DNA of 64,000 bases from Candidatus Peregrinibacteria bacterium GW2011_GWC2_39_14 (GCA_000993595.1 LBWJ01000011.1:146862-210861), one strand, 5' to 3'; positions 8,725-16,503 are shown, counted from the stretch's first letter. The notes: generated by a model not told the origin, from the letters alone. Program-made: numbers and translations.

Positions 8725-10470
8725 ATGGCTTACAAGGATAAATTAAAATTCAAAATCGGATTAATTATTTCGGTTTTTATAATTTTCACAATAAACTTAT
8801 CGGTTAACATAGCCCATGCTTTTATCGATGTTTCAAGCCAAAACAAATATATTCAAGCAATTAATTATCTTTCGGAAAAAGGCATTATAAACGGCTATCC
8901 AGATGGAACTTTCCAATCAGAAAATACAATCTCGAGAGCGGAATTTCTAAAGATAATTATCTCTTCAACGGTATCAAATCCAACAGGTGAAAATTGCTTC
9001 AATGACATACACACGGAATGGTTTGCGAAATATATTTGTTACGCAAAAAATAACTATATTATAAATGGATATGCGGATGGAAATTTTAAACCCGATTCAA
9101 ATATAAATTTGGCGGAAGCTCTAAAAATATCAATAGGCAAACTTCCGACAAGCCCACAGGAATACTGGTATAGCCCATATCAAAAAATCGCTGAAGAAAA
9201 AGGATATTATAATAATATAGATCCTCACGCCGGTCACGAAATAACAAGAGGAGAAGCCGCACAATTGATATATAACATTCAACAAAACCCCTACCCTGTT
9301 TCAACTATTTCATATCCATATTCATGGGATGCTAGTTTCAATCCAACATTTCCAATAGCAGGATTATTTGATAGCGAATATACGGATTTGCCGCCCGGAA
9401 AATGGGACTGGAATGATGCGAATAAAGATGGCGCAAACTACAGAAATTTTGAAACAAACATAGGTACATTTGAAGCGCTAAAAGATCCGAACGGAAATCA
9501 ATATGGATGGCAATTGAAAGGCAATAATCCAAGCGCAATTGATTATTCGGGAGCCGCAGCATATTTTGAAGGATCACCAGGAGTAGATGTTCTAAGTCTT
9601 GGATCAAATGGTTCAATAAGTAGTTTTGGAAGCGGAAATTTGGGAGACGGTCCTGATATTCTTGTATTTGAAAACAGTCACAGCTTGGATTTTAGAACAG
9701 GTTCAAGTTTATCCGGATCAAAAAGCGACAATGATTTAATAATAGCGGGCTGCAAAGCTAACTCAGATTCAAGCTTCAACATTTCAACAACAACAATCCA
9801 TACGGGCCCGGGAAGTGATCTTGTTTTTGTTCGTGACATGGAAAGATCCGCAATTGATGCCGGAAACGGAAATAGCGGTGATACATCGGCAATCGATCCA
9901 AATGATAAAAACGACACGGTCATATTCAGAGGCAATATGCTGGATTTCAGATTCTTTGGCGGAAATGGTGATGACACCGCGGTTTGGTATGCTGATGAAG
10001 TTAACCAAGCAGATACGTGGCTTGGGCCCAATTTCTTTGGCGGTGGCGGATCCGGCGATGCCATATGGGGAGATAAAGGAATCGACACCTTAGTTTTGGC
10101 AATCCCATCGGACACAAAAATCACAGACAAAACGCCAACTCAACCAGGCGAATTATTAATAAGAATTCCATCCGATTATTCTACTAACGTTGTTTGGGAC
10201 AATCCTGTTTATAACGACATTTATGCCAGATATTGCATCAGTTGCGGAATCAGCAAGGACAACAAAAAAACAATAACCTTGGAATATAATAAAAAAGACG
10301 GAACGGTCAGAACCGGTTATTTTACAGTCACCGATTTTGAAAGACTGCAAATAGGAATCGGTGCCGACGCAAAAGTTTACGATTTGGATTCCATAAATGG
10401 AAAAGCCACATTAAATCCCCTTTTACCAAAATTCACACCACCGGAAATTCCAAACGGATACTGTTCATAA
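8725..10470 (+). CDS. S-layer homology (SLH) surface protein with RTX-like beta-roll region
   Basis: 581 residues with a signal peptide (hydrophobic about 11-32, AHA-type cleavage). SLH motifs follow within residues 33-195: AINYLSEKGIINGYPDGTFQSENTISRAEF, then a second copy with INGYADGNFKPDSNINLAEA, and a weaker third around ITRGEAAQLIY. SLH modules normally bind secondary cell-wall polymer. The C-terminal half contains Gly/Asp-rich stretches such as GGNGDDT, GGGGSGDAIWGDKG and GPGSDLV that resemble RTX Ca-binding nonapeptides. It probably sits on the cell surface and depends on calcium for folding. It is preceded by its own promoter and converges on the DUF4256 gene. Confidence 0.85.
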   Translation: MAYKDKLKFKIGLIISVFIIFTINLSVNIAHAFIDVSSQNKYIQAINYLSEKGIINGYPDGTFQSENTISRAEFLKIIISSTVSNPTGENCFNDIHTEWFAKYICYAKNNYIINGYADGNFKPDSNINLAEALKISIGKLPTSPQEYWYSPYQKIAEEKGYYNNIDPHAGHEITRGEAAQLIYNIQQNPYPVSTISYPYSWDASFNPTFPIAGLFDSEYTDLPPGKWDWNDANKDGANYRNFETNIGTFEALKDPNGNQYGWQLKGNNPSAIDYSGAAAYFEGSPGVDVLSLGSNGSISSFGSGNLGDGPDILVFENSHSLDFRTGSSLSGSKSDNDLIIAGCKANSDSSFNISTTTIHTGPGSDLVFVRDMERSAIDAGNGNSGDTSAIDPNDKNDTVIFRGNMLDFRFFGGNGDDTAVWYADEVNQADTWLGPNFFGGGGSGDAIWGDKGIDTLVLAIPSDTKITDKTPTQPGELLIRIPSDYSTNVVWDNPVYNDIYARYCISCGISKDNKKTITLEYNKKDGTVRTGYFTVTDFERLQIGIGADAKVYDLDSINGKATLNPLLPKFTPPEIPNGYCS

Positions 10471-10494
10471 TTTAAGGACAACTCTTGCTTAAAT

Positions 10495-11067
10495 TTAAAC
10501 CCTTAAAGATCCGCGAAACCCCCTAGCGGCATAATAAGATTCCGCACCGTTGTGATACACAAATACCCTCCCATATCGAAAATCAGCAAAAAGAGCACCG
10601 CCAAGCTTTCTGATCTCGGAAGATGTTTTAATCCAACTGGACGTTTTTTGGTCAAAATTACCAAGTTTCTGCAATTCTCGATATTGCTCTTCATCTAAAA
10701 GCGTAATACCCATAGAAAAAGCCATTTCAATGGCATTATTCTTTGGCTTGTGTTCTTTCCTTAAATCCAATGCCTCTCGGTCATAACACAGGCTTCTGCG
10801 ACCACTCGGGCTTTCTGCGGAACAATCACAAAAAACGTATTCAGCGGTTTTTTTATCAAAATTAACAACGTCCGGCTCACCTCCGGTTCTTTCCATTTCA
10901 TAAAGCGACCAAAACTTTTTAAAATCAGATTGAAGCTTTTCTTGTATTTTATCCCACTTAAGACCTTTATGGCGATTCATATTTTTCTCAAAACGCGCTT
11001 GCAAAGTTTTGAATAAAGTCTCACGTTTTTCAGACGACAGTTCTTTTTTTATTTCAATATTTGACAT
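10495..11067 (-). CDS. DUF4256 family protein
   Basis: 190 residues matching the DUF4256 family from end to end: RFEKNMNRHKGLKWDKIQ, then MERTGGEPDVV, CDCSAESPSGRRSLCYDREAL, a GITLLDEEQYRELQKLG block and the terminal VYHNGAESYYAARGFRGSLRV. The family is conserved but has no established function that I know of. A decayed second copy of the N-terminal part lies at 14373-14527, so the genome has or had at least two members. It is transcribed alone and converges with the SLH gene. Confidence 0.92.
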   Translation of the reverse strand: MSNIEIKKELSSEKRETLFKTLQARFEKNMNRHKGLKWDKIQEKLQSDFKKFWSLYEMERTGGEPDVVNFDKKTAEYVFCDCSAESPSGRRSLCYDREALDLRKEHKPKNNAIEMAFSMGITLLDEEQYRELQKLGNFDQKTSSWIKTSSEIRKLGGALFADFRYGRVFVYHNGAESYYAARGFRGSLRV

Positions 11068-11188
11068 AGTGTTTTTTGTTAAGAAAATAAGTACTTAATT
11101 TTAACAAAATTTGTAAACAAAAAACAGATAATAACTAAATAATTACATTACAATAAAAGATGGGTCAAAGATGGCTCACGCAAGCCAT

Positions 11189-11220
11189 TTGGCCGGCTAT
11201 CAGGATCTAGGACTCTTTTT
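11189..11220. repeat. Degenerate copy of the dispersed GGCTGGCTA-type repeat
   Basis: Begins TTGGCCGGCTATC and continues with a GGATCTAGGACTC segment before a T run; it aligns with the copies at 11612 and 12689 with several mismatches. Just upstream (11170-11187) is a perfect hairpin, ATGGCT-6 nt-AGCCAT. It lies in the gap between the DUF4256 gene and the small membrane-protein gene. Confidence 0.4.
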
Positions 11221-11242
11221 AGTCAAATGCCAGATTGCAAAA

Positions 11243-11584
11243 TTACTTTATTAATCCTGACTCAGTCTTAGTCGAGACTTCAATCACAGGCGTGCAATCG
11301 TTATCATTCAAAAGTTGGTTGATAATAGTTTCACGGTAAGCTTGGAAATTTGGACTGTCCTTAAGCCCAATTACTGAAAAGGTAAGATAAGCTAAAATCA
11401 TTCCTACGAAAGCTATTGATACCAAAACTAGAAGGAACCACATAACCGCAGTCAAAAGTCGTGGCAACAATCTCACCAGATTCAACATGAACTTAAATAG
11501 AATCTCAGAGAATTTTAAGATACCTTGGCCGAACTTTCGAAGAATAGCCTCAGCAGAGGAAACTTCTTCAACTTTTTTAGACAT
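11243..11584 (-). CDS. Small membrane protein of unknown function
   Basis: 113 residues. An N-terminal amphipathic helix (about 8-35) is followed by one long or two closely spaced transmembrane helices (about 42-72), then a polar tail with an NDNDC motif. No family recognised. It is supported by length, a plausible ATG and the absence of a better frame. It is bracketed by copies of a short dispersed repeat (11189 and 11612). Confidence 0.55.
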   Translation of the reverse strand: MSKKVEEVSSAEAILRKFGQGILKFSEILFKFMLNLVRLLPRLLTAVMWFLLVLVSIAFVGMILAYLTFSVIGLKDSPNFQAYRETIINQLLNDNDCTPVIEVSTKTESGLIK

Positions 11585-11611
11585 GTTTCAGGGGTAATAA
11601 ATTAATAAAAT

Positions 11612-11634
11612 TTTTTGGCTGGCTAGTCGGGTCT
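11612..11634. repeat. 23-bp direct repeat, left copy flanking Cys-rich gene 1
   Basis: A 23-bp block (T5, then GGCTGGCTAGTCGGGTCT) is identical to 12689-12711. The two copies bracket the Cys-rich gene at 11757-12662. After the identical block this copy continues into GGGT-ctgga-ACCC followed by T4, which could fold as a weak terminator. A partial match (GGGTCTGGTACCC) occurs at 16148-16160. Confidence 0.7.
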
Positions 11635-11756
11635 GGAACCCTTTTGACCGAAACTGGAATTAGTATACCTTTCGGCACAAAATCGAGCAACAATTCGAGC
11701 AAATTTTTAAAGCCAAAGAAATAGTGAAAATCTTAAGTTTCTGATAATATTATGAT

Positions 11757-12662
11757 ATGAACTTTAATGAAAATTATCTAGAATTACTTTCAAAAACCCC
11801 ACACAGATCATTTAAACAAATAAAAGTTGAAAATTGTGAATATGCAGATTATATAGAAGGGGGAAAGAATTGTTATTACGTCTTTGACGCCGGAGAGGTG
11901 GAAGACGTTTATTATTCCGATTGGATCGCCTTTTCAAAAAATTGCTGTGATTGCTCACATTCATTAATGATGGAACTTTCTTACGAATGCATAGATTGCC
12001 AAGAGTGTTACAATTCAAATTTCTTATTGGATTGCTCAAATATGACTGATTGTAACTTCTGTTTTTCCTGCAAAAGCTGTAAAAATTGTTTTCTTTGCAG
12101 CGGAATAAAACAAAAAAAATATTGTATTTTTAATAAAGAACATTCAGAAAATGATTATTATGAAAAAATTGCTCATTTAAAGAAGGAAGGCATCAGCAAG
12201 CTTATTGATTTATTAAACGAATTTAATTTAAATGTTCCAAGAATCAATATGCATCTGGTTAATTGTGAAAATTGTTCTGGTGATTTTATTACAGATTCAA
12301 AAAATGTATACCATAGTTTTGGTATTTTTAAAGAACAAGACAGCGGCTATCTTCACGACTGGGGAAGCTACGAAACGGGAAGTGATAATTTTGACTGTTT
12401 AATGGGAGGCAATAGCCAGCTTTGCTACGAATGTGTTTATATGGATTATGGATATAATTGTAATTTTATGCATAGCTGTAGCCATTGTACTGATTGCGAA
12501 TATTGCGTCGAATGCCATAATTGCAAAAATTGTTTTGGCTGCAGTTACTTACAGCATAAAGAGTTTTATATTTTAAATCAGCCCGTCTCAAAAGATGAAT
12601 TTTTCGAAAAAGTCGCAAAAATAAAAAAGGGATTAAACGCCAATGAAAAAATCAACCAATAG
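11757..12662 (+). CDS. Cys-rich solenoid-like protein, paralogue 1
   Basis: 301 residues with 30 Cys (about 10%), mostly spaced C-x2-C in runs. It has two similar halves. Each runs through a Cys-rich stretch and ends in CKNCFxC (first copy: C105, C108, C111, C114), then a K-x-[YF]-C/Y-I-x-N segment and an acidic helical [DE]-x-[YF]-[YF]-E-K tail. The regular Cys spacing suggests a repeat solenoid with stacked Cys, possibly binding metal, but no fold is proven. There is no signal peptide, so it is probably cytoplasmic, and it lacks the terminal zinc ribbons of paralogues 3 and 4. It is flanked by a 23-bp direct repeat. See also 38655, 42694 and 47994. Confidence 0.8.
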   Translation: MNFNENYLELLSKTPHRSFKQIKVENCEYADYIEGGKNCYYVFDAGEVEDVYYSDWIAFSKNCCDCSHSLMMELSYECIDCQECYNSNFLLDCSNMTDCNFCFSCKSCKNCFLCSGIKQKKYCIFNKEHSENDYYEKIAHLKKEGISKLIDLLNEFNLNVPRINMHLVNCENCSGDFITDSKNVYHSFGIFKEQDSGYLHDWGSYETGSDNFDCLMGGNSQLCYECVYMDYGYNCNFMHSCSHCTDCEYCVECHNCKNCFGCSYLQHKEFYILNQPVSKDEFFEKVAKIKKGLNANEKINQ

Positions 12663-12688
12663 CAGATTAAAATAAAGTGACTTGAATC

Positions 12689-12711
12689 TTTTTGGCTGGC
12701 TAGTCGGGTCT
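12689..12711. repeat. 23-bp direct repeat, right copy flanking Cys-rich gene 1
   Basis: Identical to 11612-11634 over 23 bp, then diverging. It lies 26 bp after the Cys-rich gene stop and 15 bp before the 3' end of the convergent membrane-protein gene. Confidence 0.7.
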
Positions 12712-12726
12712 AGTGCCATTCCCTAG

Positions 12727-13188
12727 TTATTGTATATTATTCCCTTGAAAATATTGTCCCGTAATTCCCCTCATGGGACCATGACGCAGCCATATTTCAT
12801 CCAATCCAGTCATATCAATTATCAATCCAACAATCAGAATTGTTACAATAAATCCAATAATTATCATCCAAGGTTGTCTTTTATAAGCAAATTCATACTT
12901 ACGAAGAAGCCATACTCCTGTCGCTAAAGATAACACAGCAAATATTGGTGCCCACCAAGGGAAGCTGGAGATCAGTTGCTCCAGGCGAAATGAGCCCATT
13001 CGCCCATGAGCACGAAGCATGAACCTGGTTAAGCTTACAAAAAAAACTGCAACGATAATCGAAGCCGCCAATCCGCTTATCGCAAGCACCGATCCAAGAA
13101 TATAATATAATCTCGAACGCATTTTTATTTCGCCATGATGGATTTTTCCCATAACAGCGCTGGTAATGTTTTTTAATTCTTTTGACAT
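12727..13188 (-). CDS. Membrane protein paired with ECF sigma factor (putative anti-sigma)
   Basis: 153 residues with a short N-terminal cytoplasmic segment (about 1-27, including KIHHGEIKMRSR) and three hydrophobic helices (about 28-52, 72-92 and 102-125). Its start overlaps the 3' end of the sigma gene by 16 bp, the arrangement usual for sigma/anti-sigma pairs. No zinc-finger anti-sigma motif (H-x3-C-x2-C) is present, so the anti-sigma role rests on context only. Confidence 0.7.
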   Translation of the reverse strand: MSKELKNITSAVMGKIHHGEIKMRSRLYYILGSVLAISGLAASIIVAVFFVSLTRFMLRAHGRMGSFRLEQLISSFPWWAPIFAVLSLATGVWLLRKYEFAYKRQPWMIIIGFIVTILIVGLIIDMTGLDEIWLRHGPMRGITGQYFQGNNIQ

Positions 13189-13715
13189 ATATTTTTCATT
13201 AATTTTTTTGCTCGGTTAATACGAATAGCGACTGTACCCATTGGTATTCGCAATATATCGCTTATCTCCTCATATGATTTTTCTTCAATGAAATAAAGAG
13301 AAAGGGGCTCAGAATATAATAACGGTATTTTTTTCAAACATTTTTTCACTTTAGCTACAGTTTCTTTCTGCTTAAAATCATCTTCAAGATCTTCATCACT
13401 TTGGGAATCAATATGGTCCGGGAAAGGGGTCTCTTTTAGATATTTTTTTACACTGTTCATCGCTTCATTGTGAACAATCCGATAGATCCAACTGGAAAAC
13501 TTTTTCTTCAGATCAAAGCTTTTCAAATTAATAAAGGCTTTAATAAAAGACTCTTGTATGACGTCAACCGCCGTATCCTCATCTCCGGTTATATTCATAG
13601 CATATCTCAGGAGTTTATTCTGATATCTTTCCATAATCACTACATAAAATTCCTGATCAACAGATCGGACCTTCTCAACTATTTCTTCATCCGTAAACTT
13701 CTCATTGTTTATCAT
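13173..13715 (-). CDS. ECF-type RNA polymerase sigma factor
   Basis: 180 residues. Region 2 is visible as YQNKLLRYAMNITGDEDTAVDVIQESFIKAFINLKSFDLKKKFSSWIYRIVHNEA, and region 4 as LPLYFIEEKSYEEI-type sequence with IPMGTVAIRINRAKKLMK. There is no region 1.1 or 3, as in group IV sigma factors. It lies upstream of and overlaps the membrane gene at 12727. A long perfect hairpin (13746-13783) sits 30 bp before its start, and a secreted 126-residue protein gene is upstream on the same strand. The three genes may respond to one envelope signal (inference). Confidence 0.92.
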   Translation of the reverse strand: MINNEKFTDEEIVEKVRSVDQEFYVVIMERYQNKLLRYAMNITGDEDTAVDVIQESFIKAFINLKSFDLKKKFSSWIYRIVHNEAMNSVKKYLKETPFPDHIDSQSDEDLEDDFKQKETVAKVKKCLKKIPLLYSEPLSLYFIEEKSYEEISDILRIPMGTVAIRINRAKKLMKNICQKN

Positions 13716-13745
13716 ACAAGATATTTTACATAAAACTCACCATAT

Positions 13746-13783
13746 ATACACTAAATTCCGATCATAATCGGAATTTAGTGTAT
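13746..13783. promoter_or_regulatory. Perfect 17-bp inverted repeat with 4-nt loop
   Basis: The arms at 13746-13762 and 13767-13783 are exactly complementary around CATA. It lies between the secreted-protein gene (ending 13800) and the sigma-factor start (13715), both on the minus strand. There is no U tract after the hairpin, so it is not a classical terminator. It could be an operator, an RNA-processing site or an attenuating hairpin that lowers sigma expression relative to the upstream gene. Confidence 0.7.
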
Positions 13784-13799
13784 CCGAAACCTTGGCATT

Positions 13800-14180
13800 T
13801 TAACGATTCAAGCCTCTCCCAGAACCCATTTTTCCTGCTGCTTTACCGGAACCATTTTGTAATCCCAGTCCAAGCTCTTGACGAATTTTCTGCGCTTCAA
13901 CGGTTTTTCCCTGCACTGCCAATTTATGTGCCTCAGCAAATTTTGTGAAGTTACCTTCATTGACAACTTGCGTTACTCTACCTCGTCCCTGCATAAGATT
14001 TTTCCAAGCACTATAATCTCCCTTCTCAAATGCCTGAGTCATAGCTTCGTGACGTTCTGCTATATAATTTGGCCCCTGAACGCTTGGATTACCTTGATAA
14101 GCAAAAGCTACTCCTGTAGATAATCCTACCGCGCCTAAAACCAAGGCTACCACACCCAAACCTAACATCATTTTTTTCAT
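13800..14180 (-). CDS. Small secreted protein upstream of ECF sigma
   Basis: 126 residues: a signal peptide (MKKMMLGLGVVALVLGAVGLSTGVAFA), then a helical, charged mature part (YIAERHEAMTQAFEKGDYSAWKNLMQGRG...VVNEGNFTKFAEAHKLAVQGK...) and a Gly/Ser/Lys-rich tail. Size, the helix-turn-helix look and the sigma-factor neighbourhood recall small periplasmic stress proteins such as Spy/CpxP, but the LTxxQ motif is absent and homology is not claimed. Confidence 0.75.
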   Translation of the reverse strand: MKKMMLGLGVVALVLGAVGLSTGVAFAYQGNPSVQGPNYIAERHEAMTQAFEKGDYSAWKNLMQGRGRVTQVVNEGNFTKFAEAHKLAVQGKTVEAQKIRQELGLGLQNGSGKAAGKMGSGRGLNR

Positions 14181-14302
14181 ACTACTTTTTTGTTAATAAA
14201 ATTGATTAATTAGATTGATCGATCTTTCTACACCTAATACAAAGCAAATAAGATTTTTCTTTCATATTATCGTTCAAAAGAAAATTATTTAATAAATAAA
14301 TT

Positions 14303-14416
14303 ATGTCTGACTGCAAATGTGGAGGAAATTGCTGTGGCGACAATAGCCAGAAAGATAAAAAAACATTAGAAATTACGTGGCAAAGGTTGATGGTTGAAAA
14401 TGTTTTTCAGCATTAG
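14303..14416 (+). pseudogene. Truncated DUF2703-like remnant
   Basis: A 37-codon ORF starting MSDCKCGGNCCG, followed by KTLEITWQRLMVEN. The TLEIxWQRL stretch resembles the opening strand of DUF2703 proteins, which normally continue for about 100 more residues with further Cys. Here the frame stops at 14414, and the DNA runs into an antisense DUF4256 remnant (14373-14527), so the rest has been lost. It could alternatively be a short Cys-rich peptide gene. Confidence 0.4.
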
Positions 14417-14527
14417 CTTCCGGTTTTACTTGTACTTTAGTCCATTCAAGACCTTTGTGACGGTCCATATTTTTTTCGAAACGAACTTTTAAAGTTTCGA
14501 GAAGTTCTTCGCGTTGTTTTGGATTAA
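14373..14527 (-). pseudogene. Remnant of a second DUF4256 gene
   Basis: The minus strand encodes LNPKQREELLETLK, then VRFEKNMDRHKGLEWTKVQ, closely matching the N-terminus of the intact DUF4256 protein at 10495-11067. No in-frame start remains (a TAA lies just upstream), and similarity ends after about 40 codons, followed by a TAA at 14373. About 140 residues are missing. Together with the DUF2703-like remnant it overlaps, this marks a deletion junction near 14380-14415. Confidence 0.7.
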
Positions 14528-14606
14528 GGCATAATTAAGAATTTATAAATCTAGTACAAAGTAGAATGTTTTATTGATAGCCAAGCTAATGTATAATCAA
14601 AATACA

Positions 14607-15914
14607 ATGGATCAAATCTTTTTTGAAATCATACTAGTTGGAGCACTTATACTGTTAAACGGGTTTTTTGCGGGAGCCGAGATGGCTTTAATTTCAATAC
14701 GCAAAACACGCATTCAACAACTGGTAAAAGATGGCAACAAAAAAGCCGCTTTAATTGAAAAGATTCTACAAAAACCTGAAGAATTTTTAGCAACCATTCA
14801 GGTCGGCATAACGCTTATAAGCACGATCGCGTCTGCATTTGCCGGAGCGAATATAGCCAGAGCATTGGGCGAATTATTGAGCAAATCGTCATGGGAGTTT
14901 ATTTCAACAAATTCCGAAGGTATTGCATTCACGATCATCGTTATCACCATTACCTACCTTAGCCTTATTTTGGGTGAACTTGTCCCCAAATCCTTGGGAA
15001 TTAAATTTTCCGAAAAATTTTCACTTTTTATAATATATCCAATCTATTTTCTTTCAAAAATATCATCACCTATCGCAAAATTTTTAACCGCCTCCAGCAA
15101 TATAATATTGAAAATGTTCGGTGATGAAACCACGTTTAGCGAATCAAACCTTACAGAAGAAGAACTAAGAACGCTGCTATACGAAAGTCGCAAAGCAGGA
15201 ACATTAAAAAAACATGAACATGAAATTTTGGATAATGTATTTGATTTTTCCGATACAACCGCGGGACAGATTATGACTCCGCGTTCCAAAATTTTTGCCG
15301 TTGATATAAATGAGCCGTTCGAAAAAAATATGAAAAGCATTATCAACTCTGAATATTCCAGAATACCAGTATTCAAAGATAGCATCGATAATATGCTTGG
15401 CATCATTCATATAAAAGATCTGTTTAAAGGATTACGCGACAAGAAAGGCCTCAAGAGTTTAAATGAATTTATAGTAAAAGCGTATTTCATACCGAATACA
15501 CAACATATCAGCGATTTGTTAAAAAGATTTCAAAAAGGAAAAGTGCATCTCGCCGTTATAACCAATGAACACGGTGATGTTGATGGAATATTAACCATAG
15601 AAGATATCCTGGAAGAAATAGTTGGAGATATCTCGGATGAAAAAGACGAAGATAATCGTCTTATACAAAAAGGGAAAGACGGGGCTTATCACGTAGACGG
15701 CAGTACAAACATCGTTGATTTTAATCGTTACTTCAAAACAAATATTCCCGAGGATCAAAACTATACAACCATTTCCGGTTTGCTTCTTGATAAATTTGAA
15801 AAAAATCCTGACGAAGGAACTAAAGCCATAATTGAAAATGTGGAATTCACAGTTAAAGAAAAGAATTTCCGCACGATTAAATCCGTGATTGTACGAAAAA
15901 GTTACAACAAATAA
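14607..15914 (+). CDS. CNNM/CBS/CorC-domain transporter (HlyC/CorC family, UPF0053)
   Basis: About 435 residues. An N-terminal CNNM (DUF21) membrane domain (about 1-190) contains the typical NGFFAGAEMALISIRKTRI opening. A CBS pair (about 200-330) has QIMTPRSKIFAVDINEP and ILTIEDILEEIVGDISDE. The C-terminal CorC_HlyC module starts near HVDGSTNIVDFNRYF. Homologues are Mg/Co efflux or exchange proteins. Start alternatives are ATG at 14589 or 14607; I chose 14607 (MDQIFFEII) because a TATAAT at 14592-14597 lies between them, which would give a near-leaderless mRNA. Confidence 0.9.
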   Translation: MDQIFFEIILVGALILLNGFFAGAEMALISIRKTRIQQLVKDGNKKAALIEKILQKPEEFLATIQVGITLISTIASAFAGANIARALGELLSKSSWEFISTNSEGIAFTIIVITITYLSLILGELVPKSLGIKFSEKFSLFIIYPIYFLSKISSPIAKFLTASSNIILKMFGDETTFSESNLTEEELRTLLYESRKAGTLKKHEHEILDNVFDFSDTTAGQIMTPRSKIFAVDINEPFEKNMKSIINSEYSRIPVFKDSIDNMLGIIHIKDLFKGLRDKKGLKSLNEFIVKAYFIPNTQHISDLLKRFQKGKVHLAVITNEHGDVDGILTIEDILEEIVGDISDEKDEDNRLIQKGKDGAYHVDGSTNIVDFNRYFKTNIPEDQNYTTISGLLLDKFEKNPDEGTKAIIENVEFTVKEKNFRTIKSVIVRKSYNK

Positions 15915-15918
15915 AAAA

Positions 15919-16109
15919 CTATTTCAGGAACAACAAGCTTAGCGCCATGAAGGCCATGCCTCCAACCAGCCCATACATTGCGAGGTGATGTTCCACATAT
16001 TTTCTTGCTGTAAGCAAAAGCTGATCTAAAGAAATAAAAACCATCATGCCCGCAACAAAGTAGCCTAAAATAGCTCCTATCGGTTCAGCAAGATGACTAA
16101 CAAGAATAA
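15919..16109 (-). pseudogene. Remnant of a ZIP/ZupT zinc transporter (C-terminal part)
   Basis: The minus strand reads LAEPIGAILGYF, directly followed by VAGMMVFISLDQLLLTARKYVEHHLAMYGLVGG and a final hydrophobic helix ending at TAG (15919-15921). This is the last two or three helices of ZupT-type transporters. The roughly 20 residues normally between the GxxLGY helix and VAGMMVFIS are missing, and the frame is closed by TGA upstream, so no start or N-terminal part remains. Confidence 0.75.
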
Positions 16110-16140
16110 ATCACGACTCGCATAGCGCACGTCCAACCTA

Positions 16141-16262
16141 CTTGCATGGGTCTGGTACCCTTTGAAAGTACAGCTGAGCCCCACAAAGCCTCCCCACGCT
16201 CAAGCTTCCCCGTTTATAGGGGATGCCCGTTCACCATAGGTGCATGGGAATAGGGTCTCAGT
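16141..16262. other. GC-rich structured intergenic segment, possible RNA element
   Basis: This stretch is clearly richer in G+C than its surroundings and contains nested inverted repeats: CCCC-gtttata-GGGG near 16208-16222, a roughly 10-bp stem with an ATA loop centred near 16236 (CACC/GGTG core), and AGCTGAGC paired with GCTCAAGC with one bulge. It also carries a partial copy (GGGTCTGGTACCC) of the dispersed repeat at 11612. It lies next to tRNA-Gln. I could not match it to SRP, RNase P, tmRNA or a known riboswitch. Confidence 0.35.
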
Positions 16263-16273
16263 AGCGTACGTTT

Positions 16274-16347
16274 TGGCTGGGGTGCAGGGATTCGAACCCC
16301 GGGTGACTGGTTCAGAGCCAGTTGCCTTACCACTTGGCGACACCCCA
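16274..16347 (-). tRNA. tRNA-Gln (CTG anticodon), CCA encoded
   Basis: On the minus strand the acceptor TGGGGTG (ending at 16347) pairs with CACCCCA. The D arm is GCCAAGTGGTAAGGC, the anticodon stem-loop is ACTGG-CTCTGAA-CCAGT with anticodon CTG (Gln, codon CAG), and the T arm contains GGTTCGAATCC. Discriminator G and a genomically encoded CCA occupy 16274-16277. A 5' fragment of the same tRNA is repeated about 100 bp upstream on the minus strand (16433-16454). Confidence 0.95.
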
Positions 16348-16432
16348 GAGGAAATAAGCTTACAATCTACCGCAACATTTATTAATGTACATCACATTGG
16401 CTTGTACACAAGTGGCAACGAAGCGAAGCGGA

Positions 16433-16454
16433 GTTACCACTTGGCGACACCCCA
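16433..16454 (-). repeat. Duplicated 5' fragment of tRNA-Gln
   Basis: About 21 bp (acceptor 5' strand through the D-arm GGTAA) exactly repeat the beginning of the tRNA-Gln gene at 16327-16347. No further tRNA sequence follows. It may be left from a tandem duplication or from recombination at the tRNA. Integrases usually target the 3' half of tRNAs, so an att origin is less likely. Confidence 0.7.
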
Positions 16455-16503
16455 ACGGAAAAATAAAACCAATTCAACGCCTATTCTACTATTTACTAAA
16501 ATC

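Noticed and set aside
16141..16262. SRP (4.5S) RNA
   Set aside because: The conserved GGAAG/AGCA apical motif of bacterial SRP RNA is not found on either strand.
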